A stretch of 64,000 nt of DNA from positions 14,368,062 through 14,432,061 of the forward strand of contig OU612074.1 in NCBI GenBank assembly GCA_914767715.1, written 5' to 3'. The notes beneath the pieces were generated by a model. It had not been told where the DNA came from, ran no database searches, and saw only the letters and a list, made by a program, of their open reading frames with translations. The position numbers and the translations under genes are program-made. Each line of letters opens with the position of its first letter. Within the stretch, counting starts at the first letter, position 1. Positions 33,230-47,600 of the stretch are shown here, one piece after another. Source of the DNA: Membranipora membranacea (Eukaryota > Bryozoa > Gymnolaemata > Cheilostomatida > Membraniporidae).

Positions 33230-35632
33230 TCTGCTGTCACAATTGTTATAACACACTAACTTTCAACAAACTTGTCACATGCCCCATCGATTGGCTGCTT
33301 GACAAAGGTCAAAGACTGGACATTATAGTGTAAATCACTCAAGTTATTGTCTAGATTATGGGGGAGGGGTGCAGTTTATTCATCATCAAAATGTTGGAGC
33401 CCTCAACCTAGATCTGTCTTCAACAAGTTTTTGTCTAGTTTTTTACTTTTTTTATAGAAGGCGATAGCGTTTTGTTTTAACTAGAATTTTCCACTAATTT
33501 TTTCTTATACCGCTTTCTAAGAAGGATAGCATTGTTCATAGGATAGCTTTCTAAATAGGATTGGCTTACTCATAAAGATAGCTTTCACATTGAGTACTTT
33601 CTTAATTAATAGGAAAGCTATCTCAATCAGATTGCTTTCTATTTTGACGACTATTTTAAATAGGATATATTTCTAAATAGCACGTTTTATTTAGCCCTAC
33701 TGTTATCTATTTGGAGCTTCAGTGTATGGGAATGGACATCCTAGACAAAATTTGATCCAATTTTTGCCGGCATTCGTTGTAGCTGCTCCTCCTCCACTGA
33801 TAGCCGGTGGACAGGGACGCAACCGGAATTCAAGCAAAACGGACCAAACTTGATCAAGGACAGTCCTACACACTCAGCGGAGGTGTAGGCTATTTTCTGA
33901 ATGATCTGAATGAGCCAAGACAGATCTATTGAGATTGAGAAGATAACAATTTTATTATCTAAAATAAATTTAGAAACGGACAGCTGGAAAAAACAACCAC
34001 CTGTTTTAGAGTAGGTTGTCAGAAGATTTAATACCTAGCTTGATTGTTTTTTATAACCTGGAAATTTGGAGCTTTATACAGAAATCTATTATTGATACTC
34101 GGTGCATTAGTTTGTCTTCGTATCTTCCATTCTACTTTCTGATCCGGCGATATCGGTCAGCGGGTCAAGTACCATCAAAGGATTCATATCAGATCACAAT
34201 CGAGACTTTTGATGAGGGGTGGGGTTGAGATAGTAGGCTGTGATTATAGATTATTAACAAAATTGGACGTGACTCTGGACCCCAAATTAGGTGTCTGTCC
34301 TTCAAACTGGGCCAGTCCAGCCCAGGTGCTTTTTGTTTTCTCAGTAATCCGCTGCACATTCGTTCATGTGTGTATATCACATACCGCAATAGATTATAGT
34401 AGCGTATATTTCCAGCCTAATAGTGGTGAACATCCGGTTTCGATGACCACCATCTGGTGATTATTTGCGGCTAGCGTAGATATCTCTGACTCAGATTTCT
34501 GATTAGAAACCAAAACATAAACAAACTAGGATGATGATGATGATGATGAATTTTGTCGGCTAAAGATAATCATCTCGTGAAAACACATACACCGATAAAT
34601 CACAATGCGCTTGTGATTTTTCCTGGACTTATGGCGATAAGTGATTTGTAATTTTTTTATGGGTTTTGGAGAGGTTTAATGCTATTTTACGCAAACATCA
34701 ATCACTCTTCATGACAATGTGTCATCAATGCATAAGGTATGTAATCAAGGAGTGCAGGAAGCGGTAAAAAAAAGGGGGTGACTATCTATCTATCAAAATG
34801 TCAGCGATTTACAAGTTTTTTCAGCTCAATGAAATGAAACCATCTATAAGATGGGAAAAAAAATTCCATGAAATAAAATCCCTATCAATTTCTTTTTCTA
34901 CAAAATTTTTAATGGACTAGATTCTGGACTAATACCTTTGGATATTTTATGCCATTGAGATGCTTTTGTCTACCATATCATCTTTCCCAAAATTACTGCC
35001 GGAAACTCAACTACAATATTATGCAAATCTTGACAGCAGAAGCAAAGCACACTGATTTATCACATATTGTGTGGAGCGAAAAGTAACTTTCAAATCACCT
35101 CATCAATCAACACAGCTAGATAACAATAACTAAAGTAAACCCCCTTCACAATCTGTATGGTGCTACGCCCCTTGAGGTGAAAATGCATAGGAATGTGTAT
35201 TATTATTATTTTAGCCAGATGAAGCTAAATCAAGCCCTACATGCCCTTATTCCACGCACACATTTACCATTGATGATGTATAGCTTGACACAGTAGGCTG
35301 TAGGCACCATTGCCTTTCTCCTCTCTCTGTGTAATTACCATACACAGTTCACAGTCAAGCGAATAGAGTGACGGCAAACATCCAACAGATAATTACACAC
35401 CATCAACATTCATCCTATCTGCTTCATATCACCATTGTTTCATCTTATGATCTTATGATTTGGTTCTGTTCGCTGCTTAGTAGTTAAATCTTGGGTTAAA
35501 CATTATGCAGTCGATGTTCATCTTGAGGCTATAAGCGGGATAACAAGGATAGCTGGTACTCTTGCACTGAAGGGAAGAAAAAATCTGGTGCTGACTTATT
35601 TGGATTATTCGGGACGTCAGCACACGGTTTTC
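33230..35632. other. Intergenic region, lectin-like gene to RhoGAP gene
   Basis: It contains the 3' side of the lectin-like gene, an array of degenerate GGATAGCTTTCTAAATAGG-like motifs (about 33510-33680), a family E foldback (33745-33865), and the RhoGAP upstream region. ORFs at 34016-34460 overlap in different frames, lack splice context and are not called. Confidence 0.55.
33745..33865. mobile_element. Foldback element family E, diverged
   Basis: AAATTTGATCCAATTTTTGC on the left and ACGGACCAAACTTGATCAAG on the right flank CTGCTCCTCCTCCACTGATA and a short loop, as in the copies at 11757 and 39785. Confidence 0.6.
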
Positions 35633-38600
35633 ATGGCGTTCGCTACGCTTTCTCGGCGAAGAAGACAATCTAAAAATAGCAAAACAAACTCCTTTGATAT
35701 ATCTGACCTTGTCACCAATGGTGAGTACATTGTAGCAGCAAGAAGCTAGCAGAGTTTTGATTAAGTCTCTTCTTGTTACTGAAGAGCTTTGGCTTTATTT
35801 ATGTATTAATTGCGGTTTTCTGAAAGTTTACAGCTAACAGTAAGCAACTTGTTAGCTCTGTAGTAGCCAAGTGAAAGAAATTTTAGGACTCCCATCGTTT
35901 ATAGTTTTATTAGGGATTTTCAGTGTTCCCGTGCAACACATGACATGTTTCAGTTCAAACAACTTGATGATCTCTAGAAAAGCAAAGTATTCGCGCGAAG
36001 GAAAAGTTTGTCGCTTCACACAGGCTTGAAAATGTGTAATAAATGGCTAGACAAAATTTACTCAACTTCATTGCCTCATACAAGCTCCCAATTTAGCAAG
36101 CTAGCTAGCTGAAATTAAGTCTCCCCCTCAACTAGCCAAATTAAAGTCGACCTGACATTTACTCCTGTAGGTATCTGTAACAGAAGAAAATTTCATCATT
36201 TTAGATACCAAAAAAATTGATTGACCATTCAAACCAATTTTCATCTCCACTTGAAATAACCTGCCTTTACAACGACTTCATAATGGTCAAACAGTGCCAA
36301 TTGGTTTCTTCAAATGGTGAAAGAAATGGTTATGAAATTGTGTGGAATATTTTGTGGAATAGATTTACATATTTAATAATGTCAATCACTATTTTGATAA
36401 TCCACCTTATTTCCATAAAATATCTCAAAATAAGTTATAAAAACCTTGGCTTTGACATATTTTTGATTGAAGACAAATGGAAAGATACCCTTGTTGGTTT
36501 TTCCTGATAAATTGCTTTTTTTGCAAACACCAAAACCCATCCCTTTGCTCGTTGCGGAAACAAAAATAAATTCACTGCACTCAGTAGTCGAGCGAATAAA
36601 TGGAAATTTTAAAAATCAGGGTGGGGCAGGAGCTGATACATTGAGTGTTTATTATTTGACAGTGGCTCATTATTTCACTGATCCCTGTGATAATTGTGGA
36701 AGTAAATTTAAATGATTGCTGCATTGTTTTATATTCTGGATTCTCGGTGTATCTGCCACCATGTTACCATTTACCTCTATGTGTATATATCCAGGGATGT
36801 AGCATAGGATAAATGGAAGGGGAGGCGCAAAAAATCTTGAGAGTGTGAAGTAACATCAGGTTGGATACTTAGCTCCTCCTGTGGAGTCTGGGCCCAAGTG
36901 AGCTGATTCTGACATGGAAAATTCAATTATAGCTTTTTTTAGGCCACTCTATTGAGCATTCTAGGGGAGGCAGAGCGTCCCTGCCTCCCCTAGAACTATC
37001 ACACTCAAACTTACCACTTCCAGCTGCATGGTGCACAGTATATCAAGGCTTCCTCATCCCACCCCTCCCTTAATTCAGCAAAAAAGCTCTGCAATGTCGG
37101 TCAACCCTGTACCAAGCTGTACCATGTTTGTGGATGAGAGAATCAATTACCTGATGACTCAAATGGTAGAATACATTGAACCTTCTTTTTGACCATGAAT
37201 GATGAGCCGCATGTAATGTATCCTCTTATTTTTGACCACCTAAACAGATCAACTCCCACATCGTCTAGCCGATAATAGATCAGACCATCCAGGCCTCTTG
37301 ATTTGTTTTCACACATGCGATTTCTGTGATAGTTTGTGATGTGTCTCCACCACACATTTGGAGTCCAATTTCAGAGGATTACCGGCCATAAATCAGTACA
37401 TCATGAGATCTTCATTGGATATCAATATCTGAATGAACTGCACATCCAAAGCTTAGATAAAGCATGATCAAATTTGCCTGCATTTAGGGTTTGAGCTGCC
37501 ATCGGCTCACCAGTAAAATGGGAACGACCAGACTGCGGATGTGTCTGATGGCCTTCCTGTATAAGCTAAAATATTATAACTTTATCGAAAATTTCTGTCT
37601 GTGGGTTCAGGCATAGGGTAAGGATATTATCCTGAAGCAGGAGACAAACTGACAATTATTACAAAGGATGTCCATAAGACATAAAATTTGCATTTGATGA
37701 AAACCCATTTTGTTGATTGCAATTATGCTCAATACCTTAATATTCAGACATTGGGAGAAAGTCGCCAGCATGAATGAATAATATGATGAATGAACAACAA
37801 TGATAACTACTTAGTTAGATCAGATTTGCTTTTCTTATTCTCTCATATTTGTCAAGACATCTGTTTCCAACTTCCTCGGTCACAAATGGTCACATGATGT
37901 ACTCTCTTATCATAGTAGGAAATGGCAACATCAAATCATTTTATCAGATTTGCTTTTCATATTCAAGTCGACTCTATTTCTAGCTCTCTCCATCACAAAT
38001 GGTCACAATATTTTTTTACTATGACTATTTAATTCATGATGTACTCTCTTATCACAGGAGGAAAGATATCGAGTAGCAGTAGTGGATCAGAGTCAAAGTC
38101 GACACCTAAAAGCCCTCTGAGGAAGCTGACTAGGTTATTCAGGCGTCAGACCAGCGAGCCTGCAGTCTCTGGGTCTAATAAAGGAGTGGATAGCAGTCAG
38201 ATATTCGGCAGGGGACTCAGTGATATATGTCACCCAGATCTTCCTCGTCCAATCACGGTAAGAAGACATAGCAACATGTGAATATCAAGGGTTCAGCCTT
38301 CAGGTCTCATCAGAATCAGTATACAGCAATGGAATGTCCATTGAATGATCTCCATTTACACCAGGAAAAATAGATTTAAAAACAAAAGTGCATGGTGATG
38401 TAATGAACTGTCTAATCGCCTGCGATTTAACCATAACATCTGCCACAACCAGCCACAACCTACAAAAGTACCATTATACTTAGTCTTCATTGATGAGCCC
38501 TCAATAAAGGACATTGTTGGCACATCATTACATTTACCTTCACAATGTGCGCAGTTCTTTTTTTAAAGATAATTTGTTTTTAAAATCTCCATGTAGGAGA

Positions 38601-41600
38601 AACCACACAATTAAATCACAATTAAGCAATCAATTATGCATAGTTTCGGAATGAAGACGTACTAGACGTGTTGGGAGGAAATGGAAATCTCTGATGGCAG
38701 ATGCCAACGCAATCCATTCATTGAAATTGCACATAACTCAAGCGACTAGATTCCGAAATCGGCTTCTCCGTCATCAAAGTGTGCCAAGGTGTCATTTTGG
38801 TTGTAATAGCTTTACGTCTCATTACTTCCCCCACTGTTCTGACTAACTATTAAGTACTCATGGAGTGAGGACAAGGTGTCTGTTAGATAATACTCTACTA
38901 ACAACTTCACCTATCTCACATCTCTAGAGTACCTCATTCAGCACTAATCTATCTGTGTCTCTACACACCCTAAACAATGCATCAGCGCATGCATGACACC
39001 CCGCCCCTACTTTTGATTATAAAAGCTCTCAGACTACATTTTGTTGCACCTCCTTCCCTTCTAACACTCTTTGCTTGGACACACTCAGTAACAACACCCG
39101 AGTGCTGTTTACGTAATCACTAGGTGCACTCAGCTTTCCGTCCTCTCACTAAGATTTGCTGCTCTGTTAAGGACAGCACAGCAGAGTTATTACAATAAGA
39201 TGTGATGAGAGATACGACACTTTGAGTCGTTACTGGGATGAGTAGATTGGCTTTGTGAGTTTGTTATCTTGTCATGGAGACAGGGTAGAGTTAGCTATGA
39301 ACCTTCTGATAATCATCTCAATGCCAACCAATTAATCTAGAAGTGAAGGATGTGCCAAAGCTATCAGCTTAATCGTTTGTAAATCAGCCATCAATCTACT
39401 ATGTAATAGTTCTAAGGTCGGCTATATGGGTGGTCTAATGGTCGGCTACATGGGTGGGCTATAGAAGGCAGCACTTGAGCACTCACCGGCCACCAACTTA
39501 TCATGAATCTTGTTTCCAGTAGCTTATCATGATGCTTGTTTGGAGTTACTAATCATTGGTCTTGTTTCCTTTCTTGCAGGACTTGCTGCTGTTTCTACAG
39601 GAAGTTGGACCGTACACAAGAGAAATATTCCGTAAGCCTCCTAATGCCCGGTGCTGTCGACAGCTGGGGGAGAAAATAAACAAGGCTGACTTTTACTGGG
39701 ATGTCGACGAGAGCTGTAATGGGCTTCTACTAGCTGCAGTATTAAAGGTGTGTAGTTTAAGGCCATCATGTCTCTCTGAAGCTAGACCAAGTGCGGTCCA
39801 TTTGCCTGCATTTGGAGCTGCTCCCCCTCCACTGGTCACGCCGCAGCGGCTTCGTACCAGTAAGAGGGAGCAACTGGAATGCAGGCAATTAGATTAAACT
39901 TGATCTACTATGAAGCCAATGAAGTCCAGTGGTGAATCTGTGTACAAAGTCTGGTAATGCTAGTTATTGTCTCCGGTGGTGAATCTGTGTACAAAGTCTG
40001 GTAACGCTAGTTATTGTAGCTCCGGTGGTGAATCTGTGTACAAAGTCTGGTAACGCTAGTTATTGTCTCCGGTGGTGAATCTGTGTACAAAGTCTGGTAA
40101 CGCTAGTTATTGTCTCAGGCGTAAAAAATATTGCCAAGAAGTCTTTTATTCTCCTTGCTCTGTCGCCATAAATCATAATCAATAAGTTTGGGCATAACCA
40201 GGTACATGCCTCCTTCTGTACAAACACCCCAGGGGCACTCAATCCGCCCGGCCAAAAACACAGAAAATTGGCGCAATAACTTCTCAAACTTTGGCACTTA
40301 TCCAGAGTTTACACCAAAACAATTATGGGAATGTTTTCAAAATTTGGCACTATGGTGGGGTAACTAATCTACCAGGAGAGAAGAAAAATGTGTCTTTGTG
40401 AATAATTCATCAACACATTCAACAGCGGTCGGTCGTACGATTTCTGCTGCATGTCTTCATGTTTTTTCTTGTTAGTGAAGCCATTTTTCCACTGCTGTGC
40501 AGAAATATGGTCGCCTTATTTGATTCGAGTTGTAAAACAGTCCGGCCAAGGAGAGTCACACCCTGCTAGTTTAATCATAATATCATCTCTACCAAAGTCA
40601 AGTTAGAAAGTGGAACACAGGATTTTCCCTTTGATGGAGTATGAATCTTCTCAATAATGAACTTTGAATCTAATGAATTAATTTTCCCTCCAAATGAATT
40701 TAGCAAAAGCAATTAGCTAAGACACTCATTGTAATTATAATACATTCACTCCGACCGTTTTATGCATCATACATTGGTATGAAAAAGCGGCTGTCTAGAA
40801 AAAAACCAACCTTGTGTGGGAGTATAAAGTCAGTTGAGAGGCACTGTATAAGGGGTTACGAATTGCCCCAAAACGAATTGCCTAGAAAAAAACCAACCTT
40901 GTGTGGGAGTATAAAGTCAGTTGAGAGGCACTGTATAAGGGGTTACGAATTGCCCCAAAACGAATTGCCCTCTTATTAGTATACATTTACTCAGACTTTG
41001 TTTCATCATAAACTGATATAAAAGAAGCAACTTGGGTGGGAGGAGAAGAATCAGTTGAGTGGCACAGAGGCTATAAATGGGTAGTGCCCACCCCTGACAG
41101 CCTGCACAGGCTAGGCGCTGAGGCTATATAAGGGTAGTGCCCACCCAACGTCAATCGTCATAATTCTAATCTTCACAACACCTGCTTACATATTCACCGT
41201 ACTGAACTAAATCTGCCGAAATATCTGGCTACACCCAGCATTATACAACTAAAACAATACAGAGCATGGTAACGTTTGAGTAATACCAACATCATAAATA
41301 ATCACTGTCAGAACTACGCCCTTTCAAGTCCTCAGAATTCGATTTGAAACCAAAAGTGAGGCCAGCGGACAATGAACTTTTGATATGATAGATACTGTAT
41401 GATATAAAAAATGGATATTTGACGGGACAGGTAGATTTGAAAATGGATATTTGACGGGGACAGGTATACACCCAAGGGTGCTGGGGCTGGAACAATCAAT
41501 CTCGAACACCACAGAGCAGGTTCGTATTTGTATATCTAGGGTTGATATTTTCTGTCCCTTACCGCTAGCTACTCCCTTATGGAGAATTTGGTCGAAAATA

Positions 41601-44600
41601 AAATTTCTACTTTCCCACTGGGTTACAAGCTAAATCTGGTTGTTTAACAAATAATTCTCAAAAATATGTGATCGTGAATGAGATGGTCTTATATCAATAT
41701 CTAGCTTTTGAATGTTTGTATATTATGCTCAAAAGATCAAAGCTAAAAGTAGTGAAACTATGTAGTATATTTGCTGGTAGCGGCATTCCAACATGAACCA
41801 CATGGTGATATATTTGCTGGTAGCGGCATTCCAACATGAACGCATGGTGATATAGTTGATAATAGAATGTGGATAAGTTTGAGCTCTTGAAATATATCAT
41901 GTGTTATATCACCGGTATGTTGATTTTTCTCCAGGAATTTTTCGTGAGTTATTCACCTTCAAGTATGAAAATGATCAAGGGCTTATTGTGTCAGAATTTG
42001 GTAATGCTTTCTGGCACCATAGATTGATGCCATTTTGATTAAAAATCATCACTTTGCATACGAAGTGAGTTGACAAATCATTGCTTCCTCTGGTATGCAG
42101 TGCCACATTCGCCAGGTCACAATTTGGAATGCCCACCACCCTCTACTGACTCAATAATGTCCAGCGACATCGTGATGTCCATCGTATGAGGTCCATCAAC
42201 AGCTCCTATTATGAACTCTCTCGCAAATGAAAACTGGGTGGACAAGTAAGCAGCCACGCTGCATGTCAAGAAACTGTGGCACCAACTTTCGAAACAATTA
42301 ACATAAATTACTTTTAGCAAAACAATAGGCTTGATCTGATTGGGTTAGAAAATGTTTGTTTTGCAAATTTTTGAGCTGCTCAACAGAAAATCTCAAAGTT
42401 ATTTTAGCATTGTCCATAATTGATTCTACGACCTTAAAATTACCATGATTACTTTTGAGATGACCTCGAATGCGTCATCGGCTAAGTTTTTCTCTTTAGC
42501 ATATCATTAACTAACTACCACGGATGAACAGCAAATTCTACTAAAAATAAAACAGGATTCACTAAAAATAAAACATTATATCAAAAATAGCACAAAATTT
42601 GAATGAGTTGAAAAATGAACAGATAATATTGGGGAAGAAAGAATCATAACACAAAATGAGATCATAAGCCATAATAACACACTTTGCAATACATGCTATG
42701 ATCACAAGCAAAAATGTAATAACACAAAGTAAGCATATGTCCTTATTTTGTGATAATAACATACTCGATGATTGCTTCCCCCATAAACATATACATTGTT
42801 ATTGCTGTGCATCGACCAACGCATAAGTGAATAATCTTACAAATTATACCCTTCCACCTTCGGCCAGGAAATATTATGTCGCGTACCTGTTTTTTTATCA
42901 AACTATAAGCAGCCCATATATGTGCACAGCCATTAAGCTGTCAGTCAGAACTAGTTAAATATCTGAAAAGTAACTTCTCAGCTAGGTCAGCGGGTTACTC
43001 TCCCATCAATAACCATCCTCTTGTGTCTTTTGATCATCAAACAACATCAAACATGAGAAATTCTGACAAGCCAAGCAATTTTGGCATTAATACAAATGCA
43101 CCAAAATTTTCAATCACTTCTTTAAGTGGCAGTTATTATATAAACACTTAGAAATGCTCTTAGTTGGACGTTTTGGAAACCTGTTGACTACATAATCTGT
43201 AATTTTATGTTTTTTCTCCGGAAATGTTACGCAATGCCAGATTTTCTCCCATTTATTTCATACCAACAGCTTAGTAAAGCATAATGAAACACATCCCCGC
43301 CATTGACTGTCAGGAAATTGCCTTGTTTAATTTCGTTGTGCAGCAGGCCCATTATTCTCCCGTTTTCTCCCATTGCCACAAGATCAAATTGACATTTATC
43401 GCCAACCTTAATGATTTTAGACATTTATTTCCATGATGAATTAAAGATTTTAATGAAATTGTTTGATTGTCTGATTAATCAAGGTGTGGCAGGATCTTTT
43501 GTGCCTCTTTTCATGTTTCAATCATTCTAAAAAAGAAACTAGCCGTAGTAATGAGAATATAACACGATCCTGGGAGTACCATCTTGTGCAAGCTTCCTGA
43601 AAATAATTATAGTTAGAGTGGCCCTTTAATTAATTAGCCTACCACATATCGGGCAGTTTCCTTCGGTGGCGCCTAGCTCATACAATGGTGACCTTGCAGC
43701 GAGGTTTATACATATCGGCTGGAATGCAATTTGTGGTTTCTGCTAATATCATAATTTTCTGCTTTATTGTTCTGCGATTATGATCTAATGCATTCTAATA
43801 CATCACAACTTCTGTTTTAGGGTTGACACAAAGGTTAATTGTTTTTCTGGGCTGCATTTTTTTAGAAATGGGTTAATTTAGGGCAGATGTTTTTAGCAGT
43901 AGGAGTTTCTTGGCTAGCGCCCAATTTTCAATTTTGTTTATTTGATAAAAGATGTTTTGTGGCTTTTGAAAAACATCAAATATGGCATTGCTATTGATCG
44001 TGAACTGAATTTGACCAATTTTTTTATTTCTAGACTTTGTTTGTTGTAGACATTTCTCCGAGAGATTCCACATAAGCTTTGTGATGACAGATTGTACGAT
44101 AGATGGTCGGCTATCGCCAACAACAGCTCAATCAGTAAACAGAAGAAGGTTACCTCAATCAAACTGTAAGTTACTTTTTTGTTTCTTATTTAATGGCACA
44201 TTTGAAAAACATTTTTGTGAAAAATGATATTGATGCCAATAAAGTTAAATAAAAAAAGAAAAATCAAGTGAGCATAGTAAAAAAAATTAAAACCATTAAT
44301 GAGAAAAATACCGCTCAATTTTACTTTGAGTTTTGGTTTGGCCACCGTAAGTTATTTGATCGCTGTAATTTAGAGTAAACATAAGCAGTCTTATTATAAT
44401 GACTTTACATGATGATTTATCACCAGTAAATAACAAAGGGCAAAGGTGAGCTGGAGCCCTTTAAGTTTTATGCAAAAGGGTGAAGCTATACTCTAGGGCA
44501 TTTATTATCAACTGCCCTCATCCTGTCCCGAGAGGAATTTTCAGTACAAGGCGGATTCAGGACTTTCGTTATCAACCAGAGATCCTGGAGGCTTCAAATG

Positions 44601-47600
44601 AGTCGCCTGAGTGGCGTATTTGCCAAACCACAAAGTGTTGACCAGGAATTTTTGTTGGACGGGATGTAGGAACACAGAATATTTACAGATCTGGAAACTT
44701 TCATTTTTTGCGCCATCAAATTCTTAAATTGCACCAGAATTTATAAGTTAATCAGTTTACCCTGGCCGAAAGTTTAATCAAGCAAAAATGCGTCCAAAGG
44801 CCAATCTGCTTCAACATACAACAGGACATTCATGAGCTGTGGTAAACAAAATGTCTCATTAGTCGCATTCTTTTCTCTGCATAATTGTGCAATGTTGCAA
44901 CAAATGGAAACATTTTCATAACTTAATTACGATTTGTACTCATTATATCCGGTTGTGTGGTGAAACATCCAAAGAGAATCAAAAATACCACTTGTGCATT
45001 ACGTCCTACACAACGATTTGTGATGACCAACCGCGTGCCTGCCACATCATGACCGCCTGTCCGCCGCCCCCTGCTGTATGTACAGACCCGTAGTTCTAGG
45101 GGAGGCATGAACGCTCTGCCTCCCCTAGAATGCTGAATAAAGTAGCATAAAAATGCTATAATTGAATATTCCAAGTCAGAATCAGCTCATTTGGGACTTC
45201 CATTTGCTATTTATATTTCAAAACACATTGGAGGCTGGGCACTAGGGAGTTGGGACTCAAGAGAAGCTTACATTACCCAATCTGGGGTGTAACTTCACAC
45301 CCTCAAGACTTTGCGCCTCCCCTGACATTTTTTCTAAACTACGGCCCTGACTGTAGAGTGATGATTCGATACAGAAGCTGTATTTTATGATAAATTGGCT
45401 GAAAAAGCAAATTATTACAATCATCTGATAAGCAAAGAATTCCAGCTATGCACTTTTTAGAAGAAAATGATTTCTTCGCTTGAACTATTGTTTATAAATA
45501 ATTTTTTGGCTATCATTTAATCAGTAATTTGAAGTGGTTGGCTTTTGAAGGTAACAGTATGTTATGCGCTAGATAACATGCAGTTGATGGATTAGGTAAT
45601 TGGTTAAAAAAGTGGATTCAAAGATAATGTATATAGTAGTAAATAATGATCAGCAAACGCCATTAGTGGCTTTCCTCGTAGATAAACGATTTGCTTTCAA
45701 TTGAATCTAAAAATTCCTGTTAGTGACAGCAAGTGAATGAATTATTTCCTCAGAGTGATGAACTATAATGATGGCTGCAGCGTCGTCATGACAACAGATG
45801 GCTAGATAATTTATTCCTTTGTGATCGGCTTGATTTCGGGGTTGATACAGAGAGAGAAGACATGTACAAGTAGACCTGTCAATTACATTTTGTTATGAAT
45901 TTTCGGTTACTGTGATTTTTTAAGTGATTCATTGCGGTTTGAATCTATAAACTTTTAGAGGAACACAGATTCTGACAGATTTCCGCCACATCTCAGTTTC
46001 CATCATTTCAAGGCTGTTCAACTGGATCTTTTCCCTAGATAAAGAAATGCTAAATCATCCCACCTTTAAAAAGTGTATACCCTAGATGAATAATTTATTT
46101 GCAGGATAAAATCTTCCATTCCCGTTTGTGCTGGAGTGAAGTAGTGAAATTTAAGGCTAGCATACATTCACCCATCCTCCTCACCTAATGTTATCTCACA
46201 CTCTAGCAAGTGAAGATTGGTCCTAGCTAATATTAAGTCACCCCTACACTAGCTAAATTAAACCCTAGTCCATAGATAATATTTACTCATTTAGATTTTC
46301 TTGATATGATCAAGCCTTGACTACACTTCATGTAATCTTACACCTTAGAGAGCGAAAATTGGAGCTAGCTGACTCTAAACTAGCTAAACTAAACCTTAGC
46401 TAGTATTTACGCACTTTGGTTAACTAACCTGAACCTTTCTCACTGTTACAGGTTGATATCAGTTCTACCCGAGTCTAACCAGCTCTTACTGAGATACCTG
46501 GTATGTCTCCTACACAGGATACAGCTGCATTCCTCTGACAATCTAATGACTAGTTACAATCTGTCTGTGTGTATCGGTCCGTGTGTACTGTGGACTAAAT
46601 CAACAAAGAGCACCGAGCTAGAGAAAGCAGGACAGACAATTCCTAAACTACTCGAGTTTATAATCATAAACTGTATTGATATATTTGGTGTTGAGATATT
46701 GGACATGTTGAAAGGAGACAACACTCTTACTAAGAAGTCGAGTGTATCGCTGGACTCGGTGTTCACTGATAGGCCGAGTCGTTGCGTCGCGGACTCTTGT
46801 CATTCTATAGACATCCTGACTTTGAACACAGAGCGCTGTCACACACATCGGCAGCAACTTTCACCCTCCAGACTTTCTAGGGATTCTGGTATGATTCTGG
46901 ACGATCACTCGCACGATGGAGATTTGACCTCACGACCTTCGCAGCAGCATCGCAGACAAATCAACACATCATATGATAGCCTTGACTGTGACGCTGACAT
47001 ATGCTCTGATGAGGAGTTAGCTCATAATAATAACACTTTACACTACACTAAACCTATGTCAGATGAGGAGCACAGATCTTTAACTTCTAGCAACACAATC
47101 AAAACTGTGACCATTAATGGTGGGGACAACTCTGAGATAACATCGGATTATGAGCTTTTGTCTCCCCCTAGCCAGCATATAAGAAGTATGTCCGACATTG
47201 CTCCAGCCGTAAATGAAAGTATTAACAAGATGGCAAAATCAAAGAATGACAAGCCTAAATACAGCCTCAACTCATCCCATCAGAGGTAATTGAATTGCAT
47301 TTACAGTTTTGAGACAACGCTACACTATTTTTCCTTGAGTCACCCCATTTCTGTTTATTAAAGGACTCTATGGCAGGAGGATTTCACATTTTGCCATACA
47401 TGCTTCATTCCATGTTCCGAGAAAACAATAAGGAAGCCCAAACCAAATAATAAGGAAGTCCATACCAGATGATTTGACCAGCCAACTTAAAAAAATTCCG
47501 GTTGTGAAATACATTTTTGTGCTTTCGTTGTTAAATTTAGTAACATTTGTGCAATGCGTCCAAAACGTAAATTTATAAGGTCAAGTGTGTTACACAATAA

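Noticed and set aside
36217-36715. Two overlapping ORFs in RhoGAP intron 1
   Set aside because: They are in different frames with no splice signals in register and no recognisable motif.
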